Shown here: one piece after another, positions 41,260-52,387 of the stretch
How the letters are laid out: each line of letters starts with the position of its first letter
How positions within the stretch are numbered: the first letter of the stretch is position 1
Assembly (NCBI GenBank): GCA_022009835.1
Contig: CP091726.1
Coordinates: forward strand, 682,001-746,000
DNA: 64,000 nt
Reading direction: 5' to 3'
Source: Bacilli bacterium
GTDB lineage: Bacteria > Bacillota_I > Bacilli_A > RF39 > UBA660
Program-made: the position numbers and the translations under genes
The notes under the pieces: model-generated
Told to the model about the DNA's origin: nothing
Databases searched by the model: none
Seen by the model: only the letters and a program-made list of their open reading frames with translations

Positions 41260-41628
41260 ATGGTACAACAAGAAACGCGTCTAAAAGTCGCAGATAACTG
41301 TGGAGCTCGTGAAGTATTAGTAATCAGAGTTCTAGGTGGAAGTAAAGTAAAAACAGGTAATATTGGAGATATAGTTGTTGCTACAGTAAAGAAAGCTACT
41401 CCTAATGGTACTATAAAGAAAGGCAAAGTTGTAAAAGCTGTTATAGTAAGAACTAAAAGAGGAGTTAGAAGAGATGACGGTAGTTATATTAGATTTGATG
41501 ATAACGCTTGTGTTATTATTAAAGATGATAAGAGTCCAGTAGGTACTAGAATTTTAGGACCAGTAGCACGTGAACTTAGAGATAAAGATTTTACTAAGAT
41601 TGTAAGTTTAGCAAAAGATGTGCTATAA
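41260..41628 (+). CDS. rplN: 50S ribosomal protein L14
   Basis: 122 residues, intact. [40 protein letters not shown] and [15 protein letters not shown] are all present. GGAAGGAGGAAATAAT precedes the ATG. Confidence 0.98.
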   Translation: MVQQETRLKVADNCGAREVLVIRVLGGSKVKTGNIGDIVVATVKKATPNGTIKKGKVVKAVIVRTKRGVRRDDGSYIRFDDNACVIIKDDKSPVGTRILGPVARELRDKDFTKIVSLAKDVL

Positions 41629-41645
41629 GGATTTAAGGAGGAATT

Positions 41646-41965
41646 ATGAAGAAACTTAAAACAGGCGATAAAGTAGTAGTAGTATCTGGTTCCAATAAAG
41701 GAAAAAGAAGGTAAAATTACTAAAATATTAGATTCTAAAGTAATAGTTGAAGGTGTTAATATAGTTAAGAAACATTTAAAGCCTAAAAAAATAATGGTGG
41801 TAATGGTGAAATAATTGAAACTGAAGCTGCTATTCATGTATCTAATGTTATGTTAGTAGATCCAAAAAAACTAAAAAAAGCCTACAAAAAGTAAAAAAAT
41901 TGAAAAAAAGATAGTAAGGGTAATAAAGTTAGAATATCTAAAAAAAATCTAACGAAAAAAATTAA
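41646..41965 (+). CDS. rplX: 50S ribosomal protein L24
   Basis: KLKTGDKVVVVSGSNKGKEGKI (KOW motif), VNIVKKHLKPK and AAIHVSNVMLVDP identify L24. About 102 residues, with a Lys-rich tail after the core. Frame breaks near 41705, 41790, 41865-41910 and 41942. Confidence 0.92.
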
Positions 41966-42024
41966 CTAATAAAAAGGATAGGAACAATTAATAAATGTTC
42001 TGTAATTTGGAAGGAGGGCGAAGT

Positions 42025-42569
42025 ATGAACCGCCTAAGAGAAAAATATATTAAAGAAGTTGTTCCAAGTTTAACAGAAAAACATGGTTATACTACTCCAA
42101 TGCTAGTTCCAAAGATCGAAAAGATCGTTGTTAATATGGGAGTAGGAGATGCTACTGTTAATTCTAAAAACTTAGAAAATGCTGTAAATGAATTAGAAAA
42201 AATTACTGGATTAAAAGCAGTAGAAACTACAGCTAAAAAATCAATAGCTTCATTTAAAGTAAGAGAAGGACACAAAATTGGTTGTAAAGTAACTTTAAGG
42301 GGAGACAATATGTATACTTTCTTAGATAAATTAATTAGTATTAGTTTACCAAGAGTAAGAGATTTTAGAGGATTATCTCCTAAGAGTTTTTGATGGAAGA
42401 GGAAATTATACAATCGGTATTAAAGAACAAATAATTTTTCCCTGAAATTAAATTTGATGAAGTTGAAAAAAAGTAAGAGGTATGGATATCGTTATCGTTA
42501 CCACTGCTAAAAACTAATGAAGAAGCTTATGATTTATTAAGTGAACTTGGAGTTCCTTTTAGGAAATAA
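42025..42569 (+). CDS. rplE: 50S ribosomal protein L5
   Basis: About 179 residues. [37 protein letters not shown] and [21 protein letters not shown], then a [11 protein letters not shown]...[13 protein letters not shown] finish. The start is ATG 42025 behind GGAGGGCGAAGT. Frame breaks near 42391, 42435, 42470 and 42512. Confidence 0.95.
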
Positions 42570-42584
42570 TGGAGGAATAATAAG

Positions 42585-42770
42585 ATGGCAAGAAAATCAA
42601 TGATTGTTAAATCAGAAAGAGAACCTAAATATAAGGTTAGAAAATACACTAGATGTAAAATTTGTGGAAGACCTCATGCCGTACTTAAAAAATATGGAAT
42701 TTGCCGTATTTGTTTTAGAGAATTAGCATACAAAGGTCAAATACCTGGTGTAAAGAAATCAAGTTGGTAA
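42585..42770 (+). CDS. rpsN: 30S ribosomal protein S14, zinc-binding type
   Basis: 61 residues, intact. [26 protein letters not shown] shows the two CxxC pairs of the short zinc form (type Z). No second S14 gene is in the window. Confidence 0.97.
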   Translation: MARKSMIVKSEREPKYKVRKYTRCKICGRPHAVLKKYGICRICFRELAYKGQIPGVKKSSW

Positions 42771-42800
42771 ACCCAACAATAAAAGAAGGAGGGATTTATA

Positions 42801-43194
42801 ATGACAGATCCAATCGCAGATATGCTTACAAGAATTCGTAATGCTAATCAAAATAGAGCTGCATATGTTGTAATTCCTACATCTAAAGTAAAAGAAGAAA
42901 TGGCAAAAATCTTAAAAGATGAAGGTTTTATTGAAGACTATACTATTGATGGTGACGGAGTTCAAAAAAATATTACATTAACATTAAAAATATATAAAAA
43001 TAAAGACAAGAGTTATTACTGGTCTTAAGAGAATATCAAAACCTGGACTAAGAGTATATGCTGGAGTAGATGAATTACCTACAGTATTAAATGGTTTAGG
43101 AATTGCTATCATCTCTACATCTAAAGGTATTATGACTGATAAAAGAGCAAGAGAATTATCTTTAGGTGGAGAAGTAATTGCTTATATCTGGTAA
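42801..43194 (+). CDS. rpsH: 30S ribosomal protein S8
   Basis: [52 protein letters not shown] and the C-terminal [25 protein letters not shown]. About 130 residues. Frame breaks near 42995 and 43012. S8 represses the spc operon in E. coli by binding near rplE. Confidence 0.95.
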
Positions 43195-43203
43195 GGTGAA
43201 ATA

Positions 43204-43743
43204 ATGAGCCGTATTGGTAAAAGAGTTTTAAATATTCCAGAGAATGTTAATGTAAATGTAGAAAATAATACTGTTACAGTTAAAGGACCTAAAGGAGAAC
43301 TTACTTTAGATTTAGTTAAAGGAATTAACGTAAAAGTAGAAGATAACACTGTAGTAGTAGAAATGACTAAAAATGATAAGTTTACCCATGCTATGCACGG
43401 TACTACTAATGCTAATATTAGAAATATGATTATTGGTGTTAGTGAAGGTTATAAAAAAGGATTAGAAATTGTTGGTGTAGGTTATAAGTTTAATGTACAA
43501 GGTAATAAACTTACTGTATCAGCAGGATATTCTCATCCAGTTGTTATGGAAGTTCCAAATGGACTTACTGTAACAGGAATATCTAATACTGAAATTGAAG
43601 TATCAGGTATTGATAAAGAAAAAGTTGGTGAATTTGCCGCTAATGTAAGAAAAGTAAGAAAACCTGAACCTTATAAAGGAAAAGGAATTAAATACAAAGG
43701 TGAACAAATTCGTCGTAAAGAAGGAAAGAAAGCTTCTAAATAA
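43204..43743 (+). CDS. rplF: 50S ribosomal protein L6
   Basis: 179 residues, intact. MSRIGKRVLNIPENVNVNV, EGYKKGLEIVGVGYKFNVQG and the C-terminal KVRKPEPYKGKGIKYKGE are diagnostic. Confidence 0.98.
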   Translation: MSRIGKRVLNIPENVNVNVENNTVTVKGPKGELTLDLVKGINVKVEDNTVVVEMTKNDKFTHAMHGTTNANIRNMIIGVSEGYKKGLEIVGVGYKFNVQGNKLTVSAGYSHPVVMEVPNGLTVTGISNTEIEVSGIDKEKVGEFAANVRKVRKPEPYKGKGIKYKGEQIRRKEGKKASK

Positions 43744-43762
43744 TAAATAGGAGGATATAGGT

Positions 43763-44126
43763 ATGATTAAAAAAAGTTTCAAGAAATGAAATGAGAAAAG
43801 TAAGACATACTAGAATCAGAGAAAATTTATCTGGTACTAGTGAAAGACCTAGATTATGTGTATTTAGATCTAATGCTAATATTGAAGCTCAAATCATCGA
43901 TGATGTTAAAGGTGTTACTTTAGTTAGTGCATCATCACTAGAAAAAGAATTAAATCTTAAAAATGGTGGTAATGTAGAAGCTGCTAAAGTAATCGGAGCT
44001 GAGATTGCTAAAAGAGCTAAAAAAGCAAAAATCAATACCGTTGTATTTGATAGAGGTGGATATCTTTATCATGGACGTGTTAAAGCTTTAGCAGAAGCTG
44101 CACGTGAAGGCGGATTAGAATTCTAG
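43763..44126 (+). CDS. rplR: 50S ribosomal protein L18
   Basis: About 120 residues. [54 protein letters not shown] and [22 protein letters not shown]. One frame break near 43773. It binds 5S rRNA. Confidence 0.95.
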
Positions 44127-44144
44127 AACAGAGGAGGAAAGAAT

Positions 44145-44766
44145 ATGGAAGAAAATAAGAAAACTGAAGTTAATACTGAAGTTAAAAAAACACTGAAGTT
44201 AAAACTGAAGGTAGAAGAAACGATAATAAAAAAATCGTAAATTTGATAAGAAAAGACCTAGAAATAATAACAGAACTTCTAAACCAAAATCTGATCTAGA
44301 GGATAAGGTAATTGAAATTAGAAGAGTAACTAAAGTTGTTAAAGGTGGTAGACAATTTAGATTTGCCGCTACTGTAGTAGTAGGAAATAGAAAAGGACTA
44401 GTAGGTCTTGGTACTGGTAAAGCTAAAGAAATGCCAGATGCTGTTAAGAAAGCTACACAGGCTGCTAGTAAGAATTTAATAAAAGTTGACCTAATTGATA
44501 ATAGAACAATATCTCACGATATTATCGTTAAAGAAGGAGCAGTAAGAGTTATGCTTAAACCTGCTAAAGAAGGTACTGGAGTTAAAGCAGGAGGTCCTGT
44601 TAGAGATGTACTTGAACTAGCTGGTGTTAAAGATGTATTATCTAAGAGTTTAGGATCTAGTACTAAGATTAATGCTGCTAGGGCTACTTTAAATGCACTT
44701 AAAGCACAAAAATCTCCAGAACATGTTGCTTACTTAAGAGATAAGAAAGTTGAGGAATTAAGATAA
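44145..44766 (+). CDS. rpsE: 30S ribosomal protein S5 with an N-terminal extension
   Basis: The S5 core begins at about 44305 ([60 protein letters not shown]). Upstream, behind GAGGAGGAAAGAAT, ATG 44145 opens an extension of about 50 residues that is Glu/Lys/Asn rich ([13 protein letters not shown] repeats, then KRPRNNNR). Frame breaks near 44190 and 44235. The gene ends at TAATG, sharing a base with rplO; the usual rpmD between them is absent. Confidence 0.94.
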
Positions 44767-45209
44767 TGAAATTACATGAATTAAGTAGTCTTGATGGCTC
44801 AGTTAAGAATAGAAAAAGAGTAGGTCGTGGACCTGGTTCTGGTACTGGAAAAACTTCTGGTAAAGGTGAGAAAGGACAAAACGCTAGAAGCGGTGGTGGA
44901 GTAAGACCTGGATTTGAAGGAGGTCAATTACCACTATTTAGAAGATTATCAAAAAGAGGATTCAATAATTATGAATTTAGAACAGTATATAGTACTGTTA
45001 ATGTATCTGATTTAAATAGATTTGAAGATGGTACAGTAGTAGACATTGCTTTATTAAAAGAAGTAGGTCTAATTAAGAAAGAACTAGATGGTGTTAAAGT
45101 ATTGGGAAGTGGAGAACTAACTAAGAAATTAACTGTTAAAGCTAATGCATTTACTAAGAGTGCACAAGAAAAAATAGAAACTATTGGTGGAAAAACTGAG
45201 GTGATTTAG
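44766..45209 (+). CDS. rplO: 50S ribosomal protein L15
   Basis: 147 residues, intact. [39 protein letters not shown] and [20 protein letters not shown] are the L15 signature; a C-terminal [20 protein letters not shown] completes the fold. Confidence 0.97.
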   Translation: MKLHELSSLDGSVKNRKRVGRGPGSGTGKTSGKGEKGQNARSGGGVRPGFEGGQLPLFRRLSKRGFNNYEFRTVYSTVNVSDLNRFEDGTVVDIALLKEVGLIKKELDGVKVLGSGELTKKLTVKANAFTKSAQEKIETIGGKTEVI

Positions 45210-46474
45210 ATGTTTAAAAATCTAAAATTAATCTTTAGTCCTAAAAATAAAGATATTAGGAAAAGAATTGGTTTTACACTAATTGGACTTCTAATATTTG
45301 CTCTAGGTACAACAATTCCTGTACCTGGAACTAAGGGGGCTATATCAAGCTTAGGATTATGGGAATTATATGATGCTATTGGTGGAGGAGCACTTAAGAA
45401 TTTTTCAATATTTGCTTTAGGTGTTATGCCTTATATCTCTGCTAGTATCATTACTGGAATATTACAAATGGATATTATTCCTTACTTTACTGAACTTAAG
45501 GAAAGTGGGGAACAAGGAAGACAAAAAATTAATCAAATTAATAGATATTTAGGTATCATATTAGCATTTTTACAAGGATTTGCTATGGCCTTTACGTTTG
45601 TAAAGGGAGCAGGTACTATTGAATATATTAAGATTGCTTTAATCTTAACAGGAGGCACTGCCTTTCTATTATGGTTAGGAGATCAAATAACTCAAAAAGG
45701 TATTGGTAATGGTATATCACTAATTATTATGGCTGGTATTATATCTACTGTACCAAAGATGTTTATTGATACATTTAGCACTTTTATTACTGATGGAACA
45801 GGATCACTATTCTTAGGTATTTTAAAATTTGCTATCTTCGTATTATTCTATCTAGCAATTGTAGTAGGAGTAGTATTTGAAGAATGTTCAGAAAGAAGAA
45901 TACCTATTCAGTATTCTAATAGAACAGCTTCTGCTTATGGAGCAAAAACAAAATTATATTCCATTTAAATTAAATTCCGCTAATGTAATGCCAGTTATCT
46001 TTGCATCAGTAATCTTGTCTATACCAACTTTTATAGCAGGTTTACTAGGAGATAAATCAGGGTTCTCAGTATTTGTTACAAAGTATATTAATTATACAAC
46101 CCCAACTGGATTTATTCTATATATAATTTTTAATATTTGTATTTGGATTCTTCTATACAAATATGCAAATTAATCCTAAAGAATTAAGTAAAAACTTAAA
46201 TAAAAATGGTGGTTATATTCCTGGTATTAGACCTGGAGTAGAAACTGAAAAATATATTTCTAAAATATTAAATAGAATTACTTTATTAGGATCTACATTT
46301 ATAGCTGTAATAGCTGGACTTCCAATTGTATTTAGTAGTTTTATAAATACGGGATTACCTACATCTGTATCAATTGGTGGTACTGGAGTACTTATTGTAG
46401 TAGGTGTTGCTATTGAGACTTGTAGACAAATAGAAAGTAGTTTAATAAATAGAAATTATAAAGGAGCAAGATAA
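45210..46474 (+). CDS. secY: Protein translocase subunit SecY
   Basis: Ten-segment channel subunit of the Sec translocon. GTTIPVPGTKG, FALGVMPYISASIITGILQM (plug region), GIGNGISLIIMAGI, the reconstructed YIPFKLNSANVMPVIFASVI and the cytosolic loop KNGGYIPGIRPGVETEKYI are all typical. About 420 residues. Frame breaks near 45880-45950 and 46165 divide it into three open frames. It follows rplO directly and ends with TAATG shared with adk. Confidence 0.96.
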
Positions 46475-47130
46475 TGAAGAATATTATATTTGTAGCAGCT
46501 CCTGCTGCTGGTAAAGGTACCATATCAGCTAAAGTATGCACTGAATATAATATTCCTCACATATCTACTGGAGACCTTTTAAGAAATGAGATAGCGGCCT
46601 CTTCTAAAATAGGTATGGAAATTAAATCCGCTATGGCAAGAGGAGAGTTTGTTTCTGATGAAGTTATTACCAAGCTTCTAAAGAAAAGACTAGAGGCTAA
46701 AGATTGTAAAAAGGGTTATATCCTAGATGGATATCCGAGAAATATTAGTCAGGCTAAGACTTATGATAATATTTTAAAAGATTTAAATTATGATGAGGGT
46801 TTAGTGGTATTTCTTGATATAGATAAAAGTCTTGCTATGAAAAGAGCACTATCTAGAGTAGTTTGCTCTAAATGTGGACTATCTTATAATTTGATAAATA
46901 AAGAATATGCTCCACTAAAAGAAGGTATCTGTGATAATTGTGGTTCATCACTTAAAACAAGAAGTGATGATAATGAGGAATCTTTTATAAATAGATTTGA
47001 TACTTTTTATGAAAGAAACTTATCCTTTACTTGAATATTATGAGAATAAAAGGTAATTTACTTAGAATAAAAAGTAGATGATATTACTACTGAGGATATC
47101 TTTGATGAGATAAAGAAGGTAATTAAATAA
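46474..47130 (+). CDS. adk: Adenylate kinase, zinc-lid type
   Basis: Catalyses ATP + AMP to 2 ADP. The P-loop reads AAPAAGKGT in place of the usual GxPGxGKGT. HISTGDLLRNEIA and GYILDGYPRN are the AMP-binding and core motifs, and the LID has VCSKCGLSYN...ICDNCG, a four-Cys zinc site. About 217 residues; frame breaks near 47022 and 47055-47070. The start overlaps secY and the stop overlaps map. Confidence 0.94.
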
Positions 47131-47888
47131 TGATTACTATTAAGAGTGAATATGAATTATCACTAATGAGAATTGCTGGCAGAATAGTATATGATACACA
47201 TCAGTATTTAAAAGACTATATAAAGCCAGGAATTACCACTGGTGAACTAGATAAACTTGCTCATGATTACATTATTAGTAGAGATGCTACTCCATCAAGT
47301 CTTGGATATGATGGGTATCCTGCTAGTATATGTATATCGGTTAACGAGGAAGTAGTTCATGGTATACCAGGTAAAAGAAAATTAAAAAATGGAGATATAG
47401 TTACACTTGATATTTGTGCTTGTTATAAAGGTTATCATGGTGATTCAGCATGGACTTATCCAGTAGGAGAAATAAATAGTGAGAAGAAATATCTTCTAGA
47501 ACATACTGAAAAGGCTTTATACGAAGGATTAAGTAAAGTTAAAGCTGGAGTACATTTAGGAGATGTATCAAATGCTATTGAAGAATATGCTACTAGTCAT
47601 AAACTAGGAGTAGTAAGAGAATTAGAAGGACATGGTATTGGAAGCAATCTTCATGAAGATCCAGGCGTACCTAATTATGGTAAAAAGGGTACTGGCATCA
47701 TTCTAAAAGAAAACATGACAATAGCAGTAGAACCAATGCTGACTTCAGGTACTAGAAAGATATACTTACTTGATGATGACTGGACTATTATAACAAGAGA
47801 CAATAAACCATCTGCTCACTTTGAACACACTATTATTGTAACTAAAGATGGCTATGAAATACTAACAGGAGATGATAATTATGAGTAA
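47130..47888 (+). CDS. map: Methionine aminopeptidase, type I
   Basis: 252 residues, intact. Removes N-terminal Met. The metal ligands are visible: Asp in [11 protein letters not shown], Asp in YHGDSAW, His in [16 protein letters not shown], Glu in AVEPML and Glu in [21 protein letters not shown] is the substrate-binding strand. Confidence 0.97.
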   Translation: MITIKSEYELSLMRIAGRIVYDTHQYLKDYIKPGITTGELDKLAHDYIISRDATPSSLGYDGYPASICISVNEEVVHGIPGKRKLKNGDIVTLDICACYKGYHGDSAWTYPVGEINSEKKYLLEHTEKALYEGLSKVKAGVHLGDVSNAIEEYATSHKLGVVRELEGHGIGSNLHEDPGVPNYGKKGTGIILKENMTIAVEPMLTSGTRKIYLLDDDWTIITRDNKPSAHFEHTIIVTKDGYEILTGDDNYE

Positions 47889-48099
47889 AGAAGAACTAAT
47901 TGAAGTTCAAGGAAAAGTAATTGACAATTTACCTCAAGGAAAGTTCAAAGTAGAACTAGATGGAGGACACACAGTAGTTGCCCATGTTTCTGGTAAAATG
48001 CGCATGAACAACATACGTATCTTACCAGGTGATACTGTGGTTATCGCTATGTCGCCATATGATCTAACACAAGGGCGTATAGTATATAATAAGAAATAG
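47881..48099 (+). CDS. infA: Translation initiation factor IF-1
   Basis: 72 residues from ATG 47881: [40 protein letters not shown] and [21 protein letters not shown], the complete OB-fold. Overlaps the map stop (ATGAGTAA). Confidence 0.97.
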   Translation: MSKEELIEVQGKVIDNLPQGKFKVELDGGHTVVAHVSGKMRMNNIRILPGDTVVIAMSPYDLTQGRIVYNKK

Positions 48100-48111
48100 G
48101 AGGGATGAATA

Positions 48112-48225
48112 ATGAAGGTAAGAGCATCCGTAAAAAAAATATGCGACAAATGTAAAATAATCAAAAGAAATGGAAAAGTAATGGTAATTTGTGAAAATCC
48201 AAAACACAAACAAAAACAAGGTTAA
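48112..48225 (+). CDS. rpmJ: 50S ribosomal protein L36
   Basis: 37 residues, intact. [20 protein letters not shown], then [13 protein letters not shown], giving the C-C-C-H zinc ribbon (CxxC...C...H). AGGAGGGATGAATA precedes the ATG. Confidence 0.95.
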   Translation: MKVRASVKKICDKCKIIKRNGKVMVICENPKHKQKQG

Positions 48226-48240
48226 TAGGAGGAAAAAATA

Positions 48241-48609
48241 ATGGCAAGAATTAAAAGGTGTAGATATACCTAACGACAAAAGAATTGAAATATCTCTTAC
48301 TTATATCTATGGTATAGGAAGACAATTATCTAAGACAATTCTTAACAATGCTAAAGTTGACTTAAATAAGAAAGCAAAAGACTTAACTGATGATGAACTT
48401 TCTAGAATAAGAACAGAAGTAGATAAGTATACAGTTGAAGGAGATCTTAGAAGAGAAGTTAACTTAAATATTAAAAACTAAGATGGAAATAAATTCTTAT
48501 GAGGGAACTAGACATAAAAAGAATTTACCAGTAAGAGGACAAAGAACTAGTAGAAATGCTAGAACTCGTAAAGGTAAAGGAAAAGTAGTTGCTAATAAGA
48601 AAAAAATAA
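48241..48609 (+). CDS. rpsM: 30S ribosomal protein S13
   Basis: [33 protein letters not shown], then [27 protein letters not shown] split over two frames. About 121 residues, ending ANKKK. Frame breaks near 48255, 48478 and 48605; the last removes the stop from the open frame. Confidence 0.95.
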
Positions 48610-48622
48610 TTAGGAGGAAAAT

Positions 48623-49015
48623 ATGGGAAAATATAATTCAAGAAAAAAAGAAAAAAACTAAGAAAAAAATATTCCTGCTGGTGAAGTACATATCCATTCA
48701 ACTTTCAATAATACAATTGTAACTATTACTGATCTAGAAGGAAATGTAGTAAGTTGGGCTTCTGCTGGAACTCAAGGTGTAAAGGGAAGCAAAAAATCAA
48801 CTCCATTTGCAGCTGGTATGGCTGCTGAAGCTGCTGGTAGAGAAGCAGTTGCTGCTGGGATGAAAACAGTAAACGTTAAAGTTAAAGGTTTAGGTTCAGG
48901 TAGAGAAGCAGCAATTAGAAGTTTACAAACTGTAGGATTAGAAGTAAAATCAATCACAGATGAAACACCAATTCCACATAACGGTTGTCGTCCACCTAAA
49001 AGAAGACGTGGATAA
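48623..49015 (+). CDS. rpsK: 30S ribosomal protein S11
   Basis: About 129 residues. The N-terminus is Lys rich ([15 protein letters not shown]), then [41 protein letters not shown] and the C-terminal [17 protein letters not shown]. Frame breaks near 48648 and 48662. Confidence 0.96.
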
Positions 49016-49036
49016 TTAGGAAAGGGGAAATTTGCG

Positions 49037-50009
49037 ATGTTAAAATTTGAAAAACCAGATTATAAAGTAAAAAGAATATATAAAAGATTCTCATTATGGT
49101 AAATTTGAATTAGAACCATTAGAGAGAGGATTTGGAACTACTTTTAGGTAATGCACTTAGAAGAGTTATGTTATCTTCTTTACCAGGAGATGCTATTACT
49201 TCAGTAAAAATTGATGGAGTTGCTCATGAATTTCAAAAAATTGATGGTGTAGTAGAAGATGTAACTGCTATTGTATTAAACTTAAAGAGCGTTGTTATTA
49301 AGAATCATGCTAAAGATGAAAATAAAATAATTAGATTTACTAAAAATACCCCAGGAGTAGTAACTGCTGGTGATATTGAACCCGATGCTGATATTGAAAT
49401 CTTAAATCCAGACCAAGTAATCGCTACATTAGTAGAAGGTGGAAGCCTTAATATGGAAATGACTATTGGATCAGGAAGAGGTTATGTAGTAGCGGATGAT
49501 AATAAGAAATTATTACAAAATGATAAAACTAAAGTAGGAGCAATAGCTATTGATAGTTTATATTCTCCAGTAGAAAGAATAAACTATGAAGTAGAAACTG
49601 CTAGAGTAGGTCAAAATAATAACTTTGATAAGTTAATATTAGAGGTATGGACAAATGGTTCTATTACTCCAGAAGAAGCTTTAGCATTAGCAGCAAGAAT
49701 CTTAATTGAACACTTTGAAATATTGACTAATTTAAACTCAATCGCTGATGAAACAGGATTAATGATATCTAAGAGTGAGGATCCTAGTGTTAAAATACTA
49801 GAAACTTCAATAGATGATTTAGACTTCTCTGTAAGAGCATATAATTGCTTAAAGAGAGCAAATATTTTTAACACTTAAAGATTTAGTAGATAAATCAGAA
49901 AAATGAAATGATGAAGATTAGAAACTTAGGTAAAAAAATCTTTAAAAAGAAGTTATGGATAAAGTAAAAAGACATGGGTCTAAACTTTAGAGATGAAAAA
50001 TTAATATAA
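49037..50009 (+). CDS. rpoA: RNA polymerase subunit alpha
   Basis: The N-terminal dimerisation domain ([47 protein letters not shown]) is followed by the C-terminal domain ([18 protein letters not shown] and [18 protein letters not shown]). About 315 residues. Frame breaks near 49078, 49140, 49870, 49900, 49932 and 49960. It lies in the normal place between rpsK and rplQ. Confidence 0.97.
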
Positions 50010-50019
50010 GGAGGTAATT

Positions 50020-50361
50020 ATGGCATACAGAAAATTAGGAAGAGATAACAAACACAGAAGAAGTATGTTAGCATCATTAACAAAACAACTTATTGAAAAT
50101 GAAAGAATTGTTACTACTGAAACAAGAGCTAAAGAAGTAAGAAAAGGTTTTGATAAAATGGTAACATATGGTAAGAAAGGTACTTTAGTATCAAGAAGAC
50201 TTGCATTAGCTTTCTTACATAATGACAGTAAGGCTGTTAATAAAGTATTTAATGAATTAGCACCAAGATATAAAGATAGAAATGGTGGTTATACTAGAAT
50301 AATTAAGAAATCTGAAAGAAAAGGAGATTCTGCTTTAGAAGTTATTCTAGAATTAGTATAA
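50020..50361 (+). CDS. rplQ: 50S ribosomal protein L17
   Basis: 113 residues, intact. [40 protein letters not shown] and [18 protein letters not shown]. Last gene of the ribosomal cluster; a terminator follows at once. Confidence 0.98.
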   Translation: MAYRKLGRDNKHRRSMLASLTKQLIENERIVTTETRAKEVRKGFDKMVTYGKKGTLVSRRLALAFLHNDSKAVNKVFNELAPRYKDRNGGYTRIIKKSERKGDSALEVILELV

Positions 50362-50364
50362 TTA

Positions 50365-50398
50365 TTAAACTTAAGATTTATTCTTAAGTTTTTTTCTT
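50365..50398 (+). terminator. Terminator of the ribosomal operon
   Basis: AAACTTAAGA pairs with TCTTAAGTTT, followed by a T run. Confidence 0.88.
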
Positions 50399-50403
50399 TT
50401 ATG

Positions 50404-50468
50404 CCACTTCAACCATAAACAAGTTTATGTTTTTCCGTGGTACGAGGAAGCCTAAGGTCTTCCTCATA
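50404..50468 (+). repeat. Tandem stem-loop element, copy 7
   Basis: Hairpin 1 (50404-50440) has CCACTTCAACC at its 5' end like the reverse complement of copies 1-3, and a CATAAAC/GTTTATG inner stem like copies 5 and 6, closing with CCGTGG. Hairpin 2 (50441-50468) has GAGGAAG/CTTCCTC. It links the two subtypes. Confidence 0.82.
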
Positions 50469-50577
50469 GACAATTTTATTTGACTTTTTTTATAAAAAAA
50501 TATCAATATGGATATTGTAAATATAATAATTTTTATGGTAAACTTAATTAATAAGGTAAAGAGAGGAGGAACCCTTC

Positions 50578-50652
50578 ATGAATATAAAACTAATTCTAAA
50601 AATTAAGCAAAAAAATTATAAAATGGGGGGTTGTTTATCTTACTATAAATAA
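50578..50652 (+). CDS. Small leader ORF, copy B (double-glycine peptide)
   Basis: 24 residues behind the same GAGAGGAGGAACCCTTC block as copy A. It is basic, with a C-terminus of NYKMGGCLSYYK. A Gly-Gly pair followed by a short hydrophobic tail recalls processed double-glycine leaders, but it could equally be a regulatory leader peptide. It lies in the same place relative to a terminator and a secreted-protein gene as copy A. Confidence 0.5.
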   Translation: MNIKLILKIKQKNYKMGGCLSYYK

Positions 50653-50676
50653 AAAGATATAATAATAAAATAAATA

Positions 50677-50728
50677 AAGACTATGAAATAACTAATAGAA
50701 ATATTAGTGATTTTTTTCATAGTTTTTT
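50677..50728 (+). terminator. Conserved terminator of leader unit, copy B
   Basis: ACTATGAAA and ACTAAT pair with ATTAGT and TTTCATAGT, followed by TTTTT. The first 36 bases or so match copy A at 21130 exactly. It lies about 20 bases before the surface-protein ATG. Confidence 0.75.
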
Positions 50729-50749
50729 GTATGGAAAAGGTGTAGAGTT

Positions 50750-52211
50750 ATGAAAAATAAAATAATTATAATAATATTAGTATTAATAGTATCACTATCA
50801 ATAACAAAGTTATATCAAACTTATGCAATTAGTAGTAGTGTTGCAGAGGATAATGATGATTATATAGTTAGCTTAAATGGAAATACTTCTGTTACAGTGC
50901 CAGCAGGTAGTAGCAAGATAATATATTATAAAATTAGAAATACCAATAATGGCACAGTAAGATATGGAGTGGGTTATAAAAGTACTAATATTATAGTGAA
51001 AGTATATTTTGATAGTGAAAGTTCAGGTACGGGATTAATTAGCAAAGAAGAAAATAAGTTCATAAAATTATATCTAGAAAATACTTCATCGGCTTCAGAA
51101 ACAATAGATTTAATTACAATATTAGGTTATGAAAATGGAGGAGATTTAATCGTTCCTAGTGGATATAATTTAGTGACTATGGTTCTACCACCATCCAACT
51201 TTACTAAATATATTACATGGTTATATGAGAGTAATATAAAAGCAGAAACTTTAACAAATGACAATATAAAGTATAATTTTGCAAAGAGCGTAAATTTAAT
51301 GAACGATCGATTAGGAAGTTCTTCAGTAGGAGTAAATGATGGTAACATCAGATATTATGGAGCAAGCCCAAATAATTATATCTATTTTAATTGTTCAGAT
51401 TATAGTAATCAAACTTCAAGTACATGTGAAGTATGGAGAATAATAGGAGTATTTGGTGGTAAGGTAAAAATAATGAGAAACGAAAGTATTGGTACATATT
51501 CATGGGATAATAAAACTACTTCAACAGGAGCAGAAAATAATAATGGTAAAAACGATTGGACAACAGCTAGACTAATGAAATTATTAAACCCTAGTGATTA
51601 TTATGTAGTTGATAGTAACGATAATGGAAATGGACAGAGCCTATATTGGAATGCTCAAAGTGGAACCTGTTTTTCAGGACAAAGTAATGCCACAACATCG
51701 TGTGATTTTACAAGTACAGGATTAAAAAAATGATATAACAAAAAGTCTAATATCAGAAGAAACATTTTTTTATTCGAGGATTCGATGAAATAACTATTTT
51801 TTTCAAAGTAAAGCATATATAATAGAAAGAGAAACAGGAACTGTTTATAATAATACAAGGCCCTTAACTTGGAAAGGAAAGATAGCTCTTGTGTACCCAT
51901 CTGATTATGGCTATGCCGCAGATATAACTGAATGTGGAAGTTATTTATCAGCCTATGGGAATTGTGCTAGTTATAACTGGATGTCCAATATTTTTATAAA
52001 CAATGCTAGCAATAGGGGATGGCTATTGACACCTTCGAGCGGTTATTCATATTATGCTGTCTTTATTTCAGACACTGCCAGAATAAATTATGATTTTGGT
52101 GCTTATCCAAGTTATGGAGTAGTACCAACATTATATTTGTCTTCCGATGTCAAACTAGATTTAACAACTGATGGGAGTGCTAATAACCCATATAAATTAA
52201 TAATAAGTTAA
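50750..52211 (+). CDS. Secreted surface protein, paralogue of the 28512 gene
   Basis: About 490 residues. A signal or anchor segment (IIIIILVLIVSLSI) leads to TYAISSS and then a beta domain (SVTVPAGSSKIIYYKIRN, RYGVGYKSTNIIVKVYFDSE, ILGYENGGDLIVPSGY) highly similar to residues 45-155 of the 28512 protein. The C-terminal part differs: NDRLGSSSVGVNDGNIRYYG, CEVWRIIGVFGGKVKIMRN, and a GVVPTLYLSSDVKL...GSANNPYKL finish. Frame breaks near 51732, 51750-51815 and 51895. The shared front and different back suggest module exchange; the function is unknown. Confidence 0.68.
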
Positions 52212-52222
52212 TTAAAGCATCT

Positions 52223-52254
52223 AAAAAAATACCTTTTTCATGGTATTTTTTTAT
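52223..52254 (+). terminator. Terminator of the surface-protein gene
   Basis: AAAATACC pairs with GGTATTTT around TTTTTCAT, followed by T. Confidence 0.7.
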
Positions 52255-52349
52255 GTTTTTTTAGCTAAATTTTTATGATATAATATATAAATATTAAAGA
52301 TTTTGACTATTATTTTTGTTGCTTTTTGGTTATATTCTTTGCAAAAATG

Positions 52350-52358
52350 TGTTATAAT
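52350..52358 (+). promoter_or_regulatory. Extended -10 promoter of the small acidic protein gene
   Basis: TGTTATAAT, a perfect TATAAT with TGn extension, 30 bases before ATG 52388. No good -35 box is needed or seen. Confidence 0.55.
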
Positions 52359-52387
52359 TACACTAGTAGGAAGAAAGGAAGATAAAT

